Shown piece by piece: positions 1 through 11,289 of a DNA stretch of 64,000 bases (position 1 is its first letter; the number at the start of each line of letters is the position of its first letter). The notes under the pieces were generated by a model. That model was not told the DNA's origin and made no database searches. It worked only from the letters and a program-made list of their open reading frames with translations. Source of the stretch: Zanthoxylum bungeanum (lineage: Eukaryota; Streptophyta; Magnoliopsida; Sapindales; Rutaceae); contig SKCR01001858.1 in the NCBI GenBank assembly GCA_019454045.1, positions 1 to 64,000 of the forward strand, read 5' to 3'. Position numbers and translations under genes: made by a program.

Positions 1-61
1 TTCCGATGCATAGAGTCTATTTCAGAATTCATGGCTTCTTACCATTTAGTTGAATCAATGT

Positions 62-634
62 CTAACATTGCTTCTCTGTAGGTATACGGATCAGTCTCCT
101 CAACAAGGAGCACAGCTCAGGTGGTCTCGATATCCTAGTAGACCTATGGAGAGTGGAACTAGAAGGTTCTGCTTCTGTCTGAACCTGTGATTCCTCTATC
201 GGTCTGTCATCTATAGGTTGGACTTCATCAAGTTCAACCCTTTTATGATTACCACCTTCTGCCAAGAATTCTTCTTCAAGAAATCTGGAAAAATGAGCTA
301 TGAACATATTTCGATGCTTGGGTTCATAGAATTGATATCCTTTGGAGTTCAAAGGATATCCAACAAACCTAACTTTTCGCCATTGAGGCAAAAGTTTATC
401 CTGCTGCGTCACTCTGACGTATGTAGGACAACCCCAAACCCTAATATAATTAAGGTTCGGTTTCCTACTAACCCATATCTCATATGGAGTAGTGGGAACA
501 GCTTTAGAAGGAACCCTATTCAGTAGATGTGCAGCAGTTAGAAGAGCATATCCCCACAAAAAGTAAGGCAAATCTGTAAAACTCGACATGGATCGGACCA
601 TATCTAATAAAGTCTGATTTCTTCTTTCAGACAC
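62..634 (-). pseudogene. Copia integrase, C-terminal half (remnant)
   Basis: The 190-codon frame holds the end of a copia integrase. It starts near the catalytic glutamate (SERRNQTLLDM, normally ERKNR), followed by the conserved WGYALLTAAHLLNRVPSK and VWGCPTYVR blocks and the linker to reverse transcriptase. The frame stops at 62, and the next codons (STKW, then a stop, then EAMNSEIDSM) lie in another frame, so at least one shift and one stop separate integrase from reverse transcriptase. The upstream half of the domain is at 767-1186. Confidence 0.8.
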
Positions 635-766
635 TCCATTGTGTTGTGGAGTACCCGGAGGAGTATATTGAGCGAGAATCTCATTCTCTTTAAGATACTC
701 GGTAAATTAACTACTTATATATTCACCACATCGATCTGATTGAAGGTATTTGATGAATTTACCAGT

Positions 767-1515
767 TTATTTTTCTACTTTGTTTCGAAATTCTTTGAAC
801 TTTTCAAAGGTTTGTGATTTATGTTTCATCAAATAAACATAACCATACCTTGACAAATCATCGGTAAAAGTTACGAAGTAACCACTATGAGTAGTGTGAC
901 TTATAGGACCACACACATCACTATGTACGAGCTCTAATAAGTCAGTGGCCCGATGTTCGACACCAGTGATAGTGAATTGGGCTTTGGTCATTTTACCATG
1001 AATACAAGATTCACAAGTTGGAAAAGATTGTATGGTTAGATTCTCAATCAAATCATTCTTAACCAACTGGGTCAGGCGTCGTACATCTATATGACCTAAC
1101 CGCATATGCCATAATTCAGTATCAGTTATTTCAGATCTTTTACGTTTATTATCCCCAATTTCATAAACATCTCTAATGGCATGCAAAATTTATTGACCTT
1201 GCAAATTTGAACATTTGTGTAACAAAACATCATTCATATCATATATATACATAGAACAATTCGTAATATGTACATGATATCTTTTTATATCTAATACAAA
1301 GAGGGAGATAATATTAGCTACACAACCAAGCACAAAAACACAACCTGTCAAAATGATGCTGCCTCTGGATAGACGAATCTTGTATTCGCCAATGGTTGTT
1401 GTAGATAAAGAATCTTCATTCCCAAAACGCAGCTGCATCTCGCCTGGATTAAGTATCCTACTGACCCTCAGCCCCTGTAACGAATTACAGATGTGTGTCG
1501 GACTAGCAGAATCTA
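767..1515 (-). pseudogene. Copia protease remnant, GAG-pre-integrase and N-terminal integrase
   Basis: From right to left: a protease remnant with the altered active site VLDSASPTH at about 1490-1510 (family usually D-T/S-G), a second protease block (RFGNEDSLSTTTIGEYKIRL, 1190-1438), then after a stop the GAG-pre-integrase and integrase zinc region (LWHMRLGHIDVRRL and CESCIHGK) and the first two catalytic acidic blocks (HSDVCGPI and FTDDLSRYGYVYL, 767-1186). The family makes the proteins for cDNA maturation and integration. Stop codons between blocks show it is no longer translated as one polyprotein. Confidence 0.8.
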
Positions 1516-1519
1516 AAAC

Positions 1520-2455
1520 TCATCCAGAACCAATGGCTTCACAAGCCAAAGAGATATCAATGATAGGGAAAATAAACATACCTGATGTGGAGGCTCTCTC
1601 CCATCTACCGGAAGCTATGTAGTCTGGACAGTTGCGCCTCCAATGTCCAATCTTGCCACAGTGGTGGCACTTGTCCTCAGCGGCTTTTTTCTTCTTCGAC
1701 TTGCCTGGCTTTTCAACTTTTCCTTTGGGAGGAACACCAGAACCAGTCTTCTTTGCCTTTTTCTTCTTCTTCTTTTCCGATCTCGTAGATTGAGAAGAAG
1801 AATAACTAGGCAAAAAGGACTTTGATATGAGTGTCGGCACACTCTTCTTGATGTCCTCCTCAGCAGTCTGAAGCATCATATGCAACTGACTGTAGGAACA
1901 ACGAATACCATCCATGTTGAAGTTCATAATGAACTGGGAATATACCGATGAGAGTGAGCCAATAATCAAATTTCTGCCCAATGTCTCATTCAACTGAAAG
2001 TCAAACCTTCGAAGCTGCTCCATGAGATCCATCATGTGTAGGACATGTGGACTCACGGGCTTGCCATCAGCCAAACGAGCGTGGAACAATTCCACAGAGA
2101 TTCTATACACCAGGGTCTGCTCCTGGTTTAGAAAAAGCTCCCGAAGCTGAGTTATAATGCTATAGGAGTCAGACATATCAGTATATTGCCTCTTTAGATC
2201 AGAAGACATAGAACAGAGAATGAGTTATCCGACTCTCAGATCATCATCTTTCCATTTCTGAAATGTCTCATTCTCTTCAAGTGTAGACTCCGGAGCAATA
2301 TCCAACGGTACTGTACTATCCATCACATAACCCAACTTCTCGGACCTCAAGATAATCTTAAGATTCAATTCTCATTCACTAAATTTTTCAGGACCAGTCA
2401 GTTTGTTCGCGTCCAGGACACGTGCAAAAGGATTAGAGGAAGTAGTAGCAGCCAT
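1520..2455 (-). pseudogene. Copia gag (remnant with zinc knuckle)
   Basis: Gag forms the retrotransposon particle and binds its RNA. The likely original start is the ATG at 2455 (MAATTSSNPFARVLDANKL), typical of this copia group and matching the gag start at 45109. The frame is interrupted by stops near 2370 and 2225, then runs open from 2209 to 1520 (229 codons). It ends with a lysine-rich stretch and a CCHC knuckle, CHHCGKIGHWRRNCP, at about 1620-1665. Stops show it is dead. Confidence 0.8.
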
Positions 2456-2590
2456 TACAAACTAAACAAAAGAAACATGAGTAAGCAGACATAAGTAATT
2501 TCCATCAATATCTAAAACATCCAACATATCATGGATTTTTAATATAAGGATGCCCTCTCACTAATTTATAGAAATCGTTACTGGAATTAG

Positions 2591-3892
2591 AAATCTAGCT
2601 AGTTATAAAAATAAATTACAAACTATTGAATGGAAACTTTACTAGAATTAAAATAGACGGTAACTACAGAGAAAGACTTGAAAGGAAAACTAACTACAAA
2701 GAAAATAATTGAAATTTGACATGTTGAGGTTTTTAATCGATGTTGAAGGATCCATCTCATTTGGCTCCTCCTTGGCTTTTATACACTCTGAAAGTAACTT
2801 CCTCTATTAACTTCTCAACTTCCTCATCTTTTATTAACTTCTGTCACCAACTCCCCATGTTCCCCCACTTCAAGAAGCGTGTGTGTTTGTGGAGGAGTGG
2901 CCTGAACACTTAATATTTTCCTGCTCAAATTATTATTTTCCTCATTAAATATAATAATTTCAGGCTTAATTTACTAATGGGCTCATATAGGAAATTGGTC
3001 TCGGGTTGTTTTAATTGGACTTAGTTTATTTTTTGGTGCAAATAAATAATATAAAGATCGATGTTTTCAGAAATGGTCATACTGATCCTTTTTGTGTGGC
3101 CTAAAGGTAGGGATGGTAACAGTCCTAATATGATAGGAGGATACCAATACCTGTATCCGACCTGTCCAATCAATGGGTATGAAATTTTGACTCGTACCCA
3201 AATCTAACATTCAGGTCACCATTCACATGGGGTTTTTTGCTTTATCAAAACGAGAATACTAATATGCATATCATACCCATCCAACTAACATGTATAAAAA
3301 TTATTTATTTACCCGCCTCTAATGTATTGAGCCTCCGTGGGTTCCCATCCCTATGGGGATTTTTATCATTTCTACTTTAGAGGAATATGTGTGATCATTT
3401 TTGAAATTAAGGAGTTTTTGTGATTATTTCACCAAACTATAGAGGTCTAGCTGTGATTTTCCCATATCTTTTAATATGGGACCTTCACATTTGACTGCCA
3501 TCGGTTTATGGAGAATTTCCTTGAAGCAAAAAAAATATGAGAAGCAGAGAAAAATATGGGATATTGTTAAATTTTTAATTTTCTGCTATTTTTAGCTTGG
3601 AATGCCACATTGTAATTACAAATGCATGTGTGGTTTCTGTTTGAATTGCTAAAAATAGAGACACCAGTGAACATAATTGGACATTAAAGTCCTTGTTCAT
3701 GGTCAAATTCATATAATATTTGTTGTCTATACAGAGTAAGAGAGGTTTTTTTTTTTTTTTTTACAGGCCTCTCTTGTAAATAAATTTTCATACATAAATA
3801 TGGGTCCCTTTGTAATTTTAATTGTGTAAGTTTCTTGAAAATATTTTCTTTATCTAAATGTTTTAGAAGTTATAGGGAAGAGAGAAAGAGAA
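2591..3892. other. Intergenic region upstream of the kinase gene
   Basis: I see no coding potential here. It holds a possible MITE (3108-3353), a poly-T run near 3747-3762, and AT-rich DNA that should include the kinase promoter. No clear TATA box or core promoter could be assigned by eye. Confidence 0.5.
3108..3353. mobile_element. Possible hAT-type MITE
   Basis: The 246-bp segment begins TAGGGATGGTAAC and ends GGTTCCCATCCCTA, giving imperfect terminal inverted repeats of the TAGGGATGG type common in plant hAT-like miniature elements. It has no coding capacity. The 8-bp flanks do not match, so no target duplication supports it. Confidence 0.35.
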
Positions 3893-6800
3893 ATGTGGCA
3901 ACCAAAAGGAAATGGGGTGAAGAAAGCTGGAGGAAATGGACTAATAGCAGTTGCTGTAGACAGGGATAAAAGTAGCCAACATGCTCTCAAATGGGCTGTT
4001 GATTATCTTCTCAATAGAGGCCAAACTGTTGTTCTAATCCATGTTCTTCAAAGAACATTAGTATCTTCTGGTAATTCTCTCTTTTCATCCTTTTGTTTGT
4101 TTATTTGTTTGTTTTTGTAATTACAATTGGATGAGTCTCGGTATAACGATAAAATTAGGTCACTGGTTCAAGTCACGAAAATAGTTTCTTTAAAAAAGGT
4201 AAGGTTATGGGAACTGGAAAGCCTCGTATACTGTGCTGTTCTTTTTTGTAATTACAATTGGTATATTGATTGTGTGTAATTTAGTTCAGTTGGTAAAATC
4301 TCACGAGTTGAAACAAGTTGTGGGTGGGGTTCGAAACAATCTCATATGGGTGGTACATATGATTGATTTTCTTGTTGTTTCCTTTTTTTGGGTGCAGGCC
4401 AGAGCCAAGTTTATGATGCAAGTGCAACACCACATCAAAAGCACATTGACAAGCAAACCAAGGATCTGTTCCTCACTTTTCGTTGCTACTGTACTCGTAA
4501 AGATGTATGCTTTCTTGCCCTATTCTTGTTTCTTTCAATTTGTAGCCTCAATGGAATGTTTTTGCAATCTCCTATAGCAATCTACCTTAACCTGAATTGT
4601 TCATTGCTCGTGCAATTTCTTGTGTCAGATACAATGCTTTGATGTGCTACTTGAAGATGTTGATATTGTAAAAGCAATAACAGAATATGTTTCCTTTGCT
4701 GCAATTGAGGAATTGGTTCTTGGTGCCCCATCTCGAAATGGATTTATCAGGTATGTCCTATAGCGCATCATTATTATCACCTGTATAGCTTCAAATGTGA
4801 CACCTACATATATGACTTTAAGACATAAACCAGCTTGATTGTTCTTGCACAAAGCATAAATGTTTTGCGCGAAGGGAAATTTTGCCTGGCCAACAAAATA
4901 TTACTCGTATGCTTTTTAAACCTGAACCGCTGAATTTTGGGGAATAATGAGAAGGAGAAGCTGAATGTGCACTCTTCTAAAACTTATTGATAAGTTTTGT
5001 ATATTAAAACATTCTGAAATTCTCCAGGTTTTTATGGTTTTGCCTTGCAGAAAATTCAAGCCAGATGTTCCTAGCAGTGTGTCAAAAGCGGCTCCTGATT
5101 TCTGTAACATATATGTCATATCCAAGGGAAAGATCACTTCAAAGCGAAATGCATCTCGTTCTGCCCCTTTCACCTCCTCGCTGATAGATCAAATACAGAG
5201 CCACAACGATAATTCTGACACACAGTCGAAATATAGTGTGAATTTACGAGGTTTGTGTCTCCAAATTGCAGAAATGTTATTTTAAAGAACGATAATTTTT
5301 TTTCTTGTTTAAGTCCTAACCTATCGGCCAATATTTCCAATACTTCATATGCTGCAGACAGGACATCATTAAAGCCTCGTTTTTCATTTGAAGAGCCTGC
5401 CAAGTAAGTCTTAAAATGTACCTGATTGAAGTTTATCCAACTGTTTAACTTGCATACACCACCATGTTTTTAAGATTAGATTTCTGTGCAGTAGTACTTC
5501 GATTTAGATTATTGTATCTTGGGAGTAATTACTGCATATCATAATGTGAAACAGGTCACCGGCAAGAGGAAGAGGTTTCGATGGAAAGCCTTTGATAGAC
5601 TGCTCAGAAACTGACACCGACATATCATTTGTGAGCTCTGGCAGGCCAAGCTCTGACCACAGCCCTTCTAAGCACTATGAATTCATTGATGTAGGTCGAA
5701 ACTCAGGGATATCAACCAGCTCAGACCTCAGCTTTGGATCATTGCCTTTAGGACTTAGGCACGATGACAAATTTTCTCCTTATGATTTCTCATCAATCTC
5801 ACAGGATAGTGGAATAACATCATGTTCACGCTCATCAAAGAACATGGTAAGGAACCAATCTCCTTTGAAATAGCATTTCTGTAATTCAAGGGTGTAAAAA
5901 TGAATACTGAAATAGTGATTAAGCGCGTACCATTTCACACCACTACTTCAAGAATAGTTTCTGTTTATTAAACAGAGAATGGTTTTGATCTTTGGCAGTA
6001 TAAATTAGGATTAAAGAACTGATTCTAGGACATATATAAAAATTGCTTTTCATTGCATTCAAGTTGGAAATTTTAACGTCTGCAAATATTACCAAGTCAT
6101 TAATTGTTTTGAACGGTTTAGAGGAATGGCATGACTTAACTGTGTTCATTGGTACGTAGCCAAATAAGAATCATCATGAATAATCCAAATAGGTTAAACA
6201 TGGATAATGTGAATTCTTCTTATTTGTATTACGAACACACAGGACGATGTGGAAGCTGAAATGAGGAGGTTAAAGCTAGAGCTGAAGCAAACAATGGACA
6301 TGTACAGTACAGCATGCAAAGAAGCACTTACAGCAAAACAGAAGGTGCTCTGAATTCTGATTGCTATTTGCATATTTAATAACTCCCACAATACAGATTT
6401 TCTAATAAAATGCATACCGCAGGCATTGGAGCTGCAACGCTGGAGACTTGAAGAAGAAAGAAGATTTGAAGAGGCTCGTTTTTCTGAGGAAACTGCACTA
6501 TCCCTTGCAGAAAAAGAGAGAGCTAGGTGCCAGGCTGCGGTCGAAGCAGCAGAAGCAGCAAAGAGAATTGCAGAACTAGAAGCACAAAGAAGAATGAATG
6601 CAGAAATGAATGCCCTAAAAGAATCGGATGATGTAAATGCATCGCCTCATTTAGGCCATAATCATCTCAGCTACAGGAGATACACTATAGAGGATATTGA
6701 AAAGGCAACGCGATTTTTCTCTGAATCTCTTAAGATTGGGGAAGGAGGCTATGGCCCTGTCTATAGGTGTTATCTCGATCATACTCCAGTTGCAGTGAAG

Positions 6801-6949
6801 GTTCTACGTCCGGATGCTGCTCAAGGAAGGTCTCAGTTCTTGCGAGAGGTTAGAAAAAAACAAGTTTACTTGCATGGACCTTACAAGATATATGAATCCA
6901 TACTGACATTTACAAATTTATTTTCTCACAAATCTTATAAAGAATGAGT

Positions 6950-6982
<33 letters not shown>

Positions 6983-7912
6983 CTTTTCTTACTTGATAAT
7001 TTCCAATACAGATTCAAGTACTTAGCTGCATAAGGCATCCGAACATGGTACTACTTCTTGGAGCTTGCCCAGAATATGGGATATTAGTCTATGAATACAT
7101 GGCAAAAGGGAGCTTAGATGATTGTCTCTTCCGGCGAGGGAATACTCCACCTCTTTCTTGGCAACACAGGTTCCGAATAGCTGCAGAGATTGCCACAGGC
7201 CTGCTCTTTCTTCATCAGACTAAGCCTGAGCCAATAGTGCATCGTGACCTTAAGCCTGGGAATATTTTACTAGACAACAACTATGTTAGTAAAATTGGTG
7301 ATGTTGGATTAGCCAGGCTTGTACCTGCTGTTGCTGAGAATGTAACACAATGCCACTTGACGTCAACGGCTGGGACATTCTGTTACATTGATCCAGAGTA
7401 TCAGCAAACAGGGATGCTTGGTGTAAAATCAGATGTTTATTCGCTGGGGATCATGTTTCTGCAAATCATAACAGCAAAGCCACCGATGGGCTTGACTCAC
7501 TATGTTGAAAGGTCTATTGAGAAGGGGACATTGAGTGAGATGCTGGACCCAGCTGTGACTGATTGGCCATTAGAAGAAACCTTAGGCTTTGCAAAGTTAG
7601 CACTACAATGTTCAGAACTTAGAAGAAAAGACAGGCCAGATCTTGGCAAGGTTGTCTTGCCAGAGCTAAATAGATTGCGAGAAATCGCAGATGAAAGCAT
7701 GGGCCAGTGCTTCTACGGAGGCAGTTTCGGTCCCACCCACAAAAGCAATACTTCAACTGCATTACATGTGAGTTGATAAACACATAATCTTAGAGTAGTT
7801 AAAGATGATACAAGTTGAAATGTTGAAAGAACTGCTAAGAATTTTCACTTTCATGCAGGATGTGATGAGTGATCCTCAGCCTTGGAATTCAGAAAGCTTG
7901 AAGAGCCAATGA
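3893..7912 (+). CDS. USP-domain receptor-like cytoplasmic kinase (RLCK IX type, no U-box)
   Basis: Ten exons fit GT-AG rules: 3893-4070, 4398-4504, 4629-4750, 5051-5250, 5358-5403, 5555-5846, 6243-6344, 6423-6848, 7012-7767, 7859-7912. They sum to 761 in-frame codons including the stop. The N-terminal 160 residues or so form a universal-stress-protein fold (LIAVAVDRDKSSQHALKWAV; LVLGAPSRNGFIR). A serine-rich linker and an Ala/Glu-rich coiled coil follow, then a Ser/Thr kinase: glycine loop GEGGYGPVY, lysine in VAVKVL, HRDLKPGNILLD, activation segment with DVG instead of DFG, and DPEYQQTGMLGVKSDVYSLG. The DVG change is usual in this family. Unlike related PUB proteins it ends without a U-box. 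It is probably a cytosolic or membrane-associated signalling kinase, substrate unknown. The start is the first ATG before the USP fold. A poly-T run lies in the intron near 6951-6980, and a SINE lies in intron 1. Confidence 0.92.
4131..4242 (+). mobile_element. Au-like tRNA-derived SINE in kinase intron 1
   Basis: A 112-bp insertion is flanked by an exact 19-bp target duplication (TTTTTGTAATTACAATTGG at 4112-4130 and 4243-4261). The body has a pol III box-B-like motif, GGTTCAAGTC, near 4174, and a 3' end resembling plant Au SINEs (GGGAACTGG, then a CTGTTC end). The duplication shows LINE-type retrotransposition. Confidence 0.75.
4270..4345 (+). mobile_element. tRNA-like SINE relic
   Basis: Just after the first SINE there is a tRNA-like segment with a box-A-like TTTAGTTCAGTTGGTAAAA and a box-B-like GGGGTTCGAAAC at normal spacing. 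It does not fold into a complete tRNA and has no obvious target duplication, so an old SINE fragment is the best reading. Confidence 0.4.
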
Positions 7913-8738
7913 AGCACATCTCTGCAGCTTGAAAAACCATAAGGTAAATACTGAGAAAGTCTTTACATATAAAGTATGAAAAATTGAACTTAAAATCCAT
8001 TACAATTTTATGTTATTGATTTTTGATTCACAGAACCACCAGTTGAAAGTTAGAAGCACTTGAAGTTGTTCAACAAACCTGATTGAGTTATCATTTCATT
8101 GAAGTTTTGAGTAGTCGATATGCCATCAAAGGTTTGCATATTTAGAAGCATCTGCTATCAAATATTTGTTTGTGTATATGATTTATAATGAAGTGGAGGA
8201 AGTGCATACACATAAATATGTGTTATAGCATTTACTCCTCCATTCTCTGTACAACTTTTATAGTGCTAAGTCAATCGGAGGCACTAAGAGATAAGCGGCA
8301 CAATTGCCTTCGTTCAATCCAAAAATGTATTAAAATGTATCATATAAATTAATGAAAAGACTGATTTGTTAATGAGATAATTTTATTTTGTCCCGTAAAA
8401 ATGAAGTATTTACCATTCTTTGTGAAAATCAAAATTTCCTCGAATGAATGTTCTGGTTACACTACTGAATTAAGATTCTGTTGATTTTTGAAGATAGCCA
8501 ATGCTTTTACATCATACCATACTACAACAATGATAATCAAATTTGATTTTTGAAAAAGTATTAAGGTATTCAGTGAAGTAAATTCAAAGTTAAATCTATT
8601 AAAAATAAGTAAATATGTTCAATAATCACCATAACAAAAAAATTTAAAAATTAAGATGCTATTTAAGTCCTCCTTACAATCCTAATACTTTTTTTTCCTT
8701 TAAAAAATGGATAAAGTAAATTTATTATGTATAAATGT
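7913..8738. other. 3' UTR of the kinase gene and intergenic DNA
   Basis: Contains the likely 3' UTR; a possible untranslated 3' exon starts near 8035 after an intron-like GTAAAT...CACAG pair. The rest is AT-rich DNA without ORFs. No other feature is recognisable. Confidence 0.4.
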
Positions 8739-10296
8739 AACACCCCGCTAAAGGTAGGATGCTACCGGCATAAGACATGTTTAACCCATCTCCATAAGCC
8801 TCTAAATTTATAAAAAATCTGGCATGATGTATCCTAAAACTGGACAACCTGGATCTCAGTCCAGCATCAAAACGAACCTGAAACAAACATCATATATCAA
8901 AATGGATCTCAGGTCCACACCAACACATCATTTAGTCTAAGTGAGTCAAGTTAAAAGAGAGAGTTTCCACCATTTTGTCCTTGTTCAAGTTCTTGTGAAA
9001 GGAGTGCCCCTTCTACAAGAAGTATCCAAGTAATCCTGGGAGAACGTTAGCCACAAGACATTTGTAGAACACCGAGGCAGGGCTAATAAGTTCTTAATGA
9101 CATAGGCAACTCGGCTTGGACTAAGTTTTAACCTTCTTCAACATTTTTCAGGTTTTCCTAACTTACTTATTCATGTTCTGATATTGGCATGTTAGTGAAT
9201 GATTATGTCGATTGATGCATGTTAATTTTGGTTTATAACACATAATGTACAACAATCTTAAGAACTTATTACTTTTAAAGTGTTGTTAAATAGAATTTTA
9301 CATGTTTTAAATAGTCTTATGCCTAGAAAATGTGTTATGTGCATGAAAAATATGCGTGAGTGTTCGAACTCCCGACGAACATATAGGCAAAATTCTATTT
9401 TTCGTAGTTTTGTTCGAACGCGTCTTCAAACGCAACTCGAATACCAGTCTTCTGCTAAAGGACGTTCAAACGCATTTACGAACGCACCACGAACGTAAAC
9501 TCTCTAGAAAACTTCGTTCGAACACGTTTACGAACGCAACACGAATGTGAACTCTCTAGAAAACTTCATTCGAACTCATTTACGAATGCTACACGAACGT
9601 GAACTCACTGGAAAGTTTCGTTCGAACGAATTAGCAAATGTGACACTAACGAAATTAATCATGAAATTATTTTAGATTCAAAAATAATAACATAGACTTA
9701 GATTAATTTATATTACAATGGCATATATGCAATAATGTTAACTTAGTAAAATCATATATTGTATTATTATAAACTTGGTAGTATAGGTTTAAATTAATAT
9801 TAGGGTGTTCAATTATCACAAGCATACACATAGTGATAAAGTTGAAAATTAGTTATGTGTTGCACACTTAGCTGAGAATTAAAAGTGTAACTTTGCACAA
9901 GTAATTTCGTCCAAGTTTGATTGACTTATACATATACACATACAAATTTACACATATTTATTTTTGTATTGTGAATTGAAGTGTAATACTAAGTTTGAAT
10001 ATCTAAGATATTCTATTGAGAAAGTGTTTAAATGATATTCTGTCAACAAGGCAATAAGAGCCTACGTGGACAGGGATTTAAGTGGTTACTCCAGACCCCC
10101 CTCGTCCCCTGAGAATTTTCATTTATTCATTTATCATAAGAAACCTTAGTCGTAAATTCAAGGACTTGTGTTAATTGGTACTACTTTCCAATATAACAAC
10201 GAGTGAATTCTTAGTATATCAAAGATCATATGTTTGATCGTTGTGTAATTTTTATTTTGTAGACATATTGATTACTGTTGGTTTTTCCAGTTACAC
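8739..10296 (+). mobile_element. Probable LTR-retroelement remnant (LTR-like, with tandem repeats)
   Basis: The segment starts with TGTAACACCCCGCTAAAGG, a typical start of plant gypsy LTRs, and contains no coding frame. A tandem array (9372-9655) lies inside it. A copia-type gag follows at 10297, so either this is a copia leader with an LTR or two remnants abut. I could not find the LTR end or a partner LTR. Confidence 0.35.
9372..9655. repeat. Tandem repeat of about 60 bp with TTCGAA/AACGTT palindromes
   Basis: Three to four degenerate copies of a unit containing CGTTCGAAC, then TTTACGAACGC, then ACGAACGTGAACTCTCTAGA. CpG density is far above the surrounding AT-rich DNA. The short ORFs covering it are repeat translations, not genes. 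Confidence 0.7.
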
Positions 10297-11139
10297 ATGG
10301 CTAGTGGAAATATAACAGTATCGGTCGCTCATGGGGAGAAATCAGAAAAGTTTGGTAGAGCAAACTTTAAACAATGACAGAGCAAAATGTTGTTCTATGT
10401 GACAACACTGCAGTTGGCTAAGTATCTCAAAGATCCTCCAGGTCTTGGGGAGGGAGAAACAGAAAAAACCAATGAACTACGAGAAGAGACATGGTCGTTA
10501 GACGACTTCTTGTGTAAGAACTACCTCTTGGGAGGACTTGACAATATCATGTATAATGTGTACCAAGACATGACTTCTGTGAAGATTCTATGGGAATCTC
10601 TTGAGAAGAAATACAAAACCGAGGATGTCGGACAGAAGAAATTTATCGTGGCTGGGTTCCTGGACTACAAGATGGTAGATTCAAGGGCGGTGATGTCTCA
10701 ATTAGGTGAACTTTAGTTAATCATTCATGAAATATTGGATGAGGGAATGAAACTCTGCGAGACGTTTCAAGTTTCCACAATCATTGAAAAGTTACCTCCA
10801 TCATGGAAGGACGTCAGGAGCTATCTAAAACACAAAAAGAAATAGATGAGTCTTGAAGACCTTGGAGTTCGATTGAGGATCAAAGAGGACAACAGGAAGT
10901 CCGAGAAGGCCAGCTACAAGATTATGGAGTTTAAGGCCAACATCGTCGAGGGTGGAAAGGGTAGCAAAAAGAGAAAGAACAGTAAAACTGATTCTTCCCA
11001 AGCAAACAAGAAGTTTAAAGGGAAGTGCTGCATGTGTGGAAAAAATGGTCACATGGCAAAGGACTGCAGAAACAAGAAGTCACATGACAAGGAAAGAAAA
11101 AGAAAAACGAGGCACATGTCACTGAGGATGAGCAGCTAA
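10297..11139 (+). pseudogene. Copia gag remnant with CCHC knuckle
   Basis: The frame opens at ATG 10297 (MASGNITVSVAHGEKSEKFG), hits a stop at the TGA near 10375, and continues as the gag core KMLFYVTTLQLAKYLKDPP (10387-10716). After further stops it continues as a basic domain with the zinc knuckle CCMCGKNGHMAKDCRNK (11020-11085). This is typical Tork/RE-like copia gag, the RNA-binding particle protein. Protease, integrase and reverse transcriptase do not follow; other repeats take their place, so the element is truncated. Confidence 0.8.
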
Positions 11140-11141
11140 TA

Positions 11142-11225
11142 GGGGTGGCAATGGGCCGGGCCGGGCCCGGGCTTGGGAAAAGCTCGGCCCGACCGCACTC
11201 GGGCATAGTCTTTGTCTAGCCCCTT
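11142..11225 (+). mobile_element. One end of a hAT-like miniature element
   Basis: TAGGGGTGGCAATGGGCC starts a GC-rich block with GGGCC/GGCCC repeats, the terminal type of common plant hAT MITEs. The matching TTGCCACCCCTA end was not found, so it is truncated or interrupted. Confidence 0.4.
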
Positions 11226-11289
11226 TTTAAAAAAAATTAAAAACATACAAATACAAAATACATTCACAATATATGCAAAGATAATTCAC

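Larger units (their letters stand above)
1..2590 (-). mobile_element. Decayed Ty1/copia retrotransposon, 5' truncated and cut by the window edge
   Basis: Read on the minus strand, this stretch carries copia domains in order: gag with a zinc knuckle, aspartic protease remnant, GAG-pre-integrase, integrase, and the first codons of reverse transcriptase at the left edge (EAMNSEIDSMHR, positions about 1-35). Frames are broken repeatedly by stops and shifts, so it is inactive. The leader upstream of gag (2456-2590) resembles the leader of the copia element at 45110-45240, including a shared stretch ending in a GGGAGGGACAT-like block, which makes the two relatives. No 5' LTR is recognisable further right, so the 5' end is lost. 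The element continues off the left edge. Confidence 0.85.

Noticed and set aside
218..526. Plus-strand ORF of 102 codons at the left edge
   Set aside because: It is the antisense shadow of the copia integrase frame 62-634.
9280..9550. Two overlapping ORFs with repeated TFTNA-like residues
   Set aside because: They translate the tandem repeat in two frames and have no independent coding evidence.
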